From assembly GCA_965263345.1 (NCBI GenBank), contig CBDHHC010000012.1:124001-188000 (forward strand): a stretch of DNA of 64,000 nt, read 5' to 3'. This DNA is from CBDHHC01 sp965263345 (GTDB lineage Bacteria > Pseudomonadota > Alphaproteobacteria > Rhizobiales > CBDHHC01). A model generated the notes under the pieces. The model worked only from the letters and a program-made list of their open reading frames with translations, had not been told where the DNA came from and made no database searches. Positions 63,891 through 64,000 of this stretch are shown here, one piece after another. A program made the position numbers and the translations under genes. The number at the start of each line of letters is the position of its first letter. Position 1 is the first letter of the stretch.

Positions 63891-64000
63891 ATGAAAAGTT
63901 CTACATTTGGCGGGCTACAGCATCCTAAGTCTCACGTTGCCGTGGGATTGTCAAACCATGTCCATAAGGTTGCCGCAATTGAAATGCTTTATTTCATTAT
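63891..64000 (+). CDS. Start of an unassigned ORF (runs off the window)
   Basis: An ATG at 63891 opens a frame through the right end: MKSSTFGGLQHPKSHVAVGL, then SNHVHKVAAIEMLYFI. Only 36 codons are visible. I do not recognise it. The gap upstream is short and AT-rich, and no clear ribosome site is seen. Confidence 0.3.
   Translation, partial: MKSSTFGGLQHPKSHVAVGLSNHVHKVAAIEMLYFI

Noticed and set aside
1..64000. CRISPR array or insertion sequence
   Set aside because: I saw no regularly spaced direct repeats and no transposase reading frame on either strand.

Overview
The window is an AT-rich chromosomal segment of an alphaproteobacterium, probably free-living and aquatic. Several things support this: a PetP/PetR-like pair next to ilvE, a QxxxRxRxxxQ HIG1 protein, a PduO-type adenosyltransferase, a methionine synthase split into two genes, a polyhydroxyalkanoate phasin, and a tRNA-His that lacks the G-1/C73 identity elements (a state known from a large alphaproteobacterial clade). 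No phage, IS element, CRISPR array or integrase is visible. I cannot name the genus.

Layout. 0-9 kb: surface polysaccharide genes. An incomplete rfbB, rfbC, a WcaJ-type initiating glycosyltransferase and an outer-membrane beta-barrel lie on the minus strand, and a Wza-like export lipoprotein diverges from them. Next come two tiny membrane proteins, a degenerate sortase-like protein and a large TPR protein. 9-20.9 kb: an SDR, a HIG1 protein, a PagL-like deacylase, a four-gene Mn/Fe(Zn)-type ABC importer with a repeated operator-like motif, PduO, rhomboid, uvrC, pgsA and moaD-moaE. 21-33 kb: PhoD phosphatase, a VOC protein, ilvE, MarR/response regulator/histidine kinase, a COQ9-like TetR protein, a metallophosphoesterase, Nudix, GNAT, and an MBL hydrolase whose 3' end overlaps a convergent DUF1499 gene by 176 bp.

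33-41.6 kb: a lipoprotein, an OMP, a Ca/Na antiporter, an unusual 930-aa repeat protein, tRNA-His and a DEAD-box helicase. 41.8-49.5 kb: an accessory-looking stretch with a secreted HEAT-repeat protein, a GC-richer potentially structured RNA region at 43.56-43.92 kb, a caspase-like C-terminal remnant, a P-loop kinase-like protein, an ICMT-like methyltransferase, an S9 peptidase and a glycosyltransferase. 49.6-58 kb: ettA, mlaC, and a methionine operon (ArsR-methyltransferase fusion, metF, metH in two parts) behind an 18-bp palindrome. 58-64 kb: a phasin, a GNAT pseudogene with three lesions, an AEC transporter, leuA preceded by a leucine-rich small ORF with interleaved stems, and a PhzF protein.

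The strongest candidates for something undescribed are the 43.6-43.9 kb RNA-like element, the 930-aa repeat protein, the sortase-like protein with an altered active site, and the leuA leader. Everything is read by eye. Family names rest on motif recognition, not on searches.
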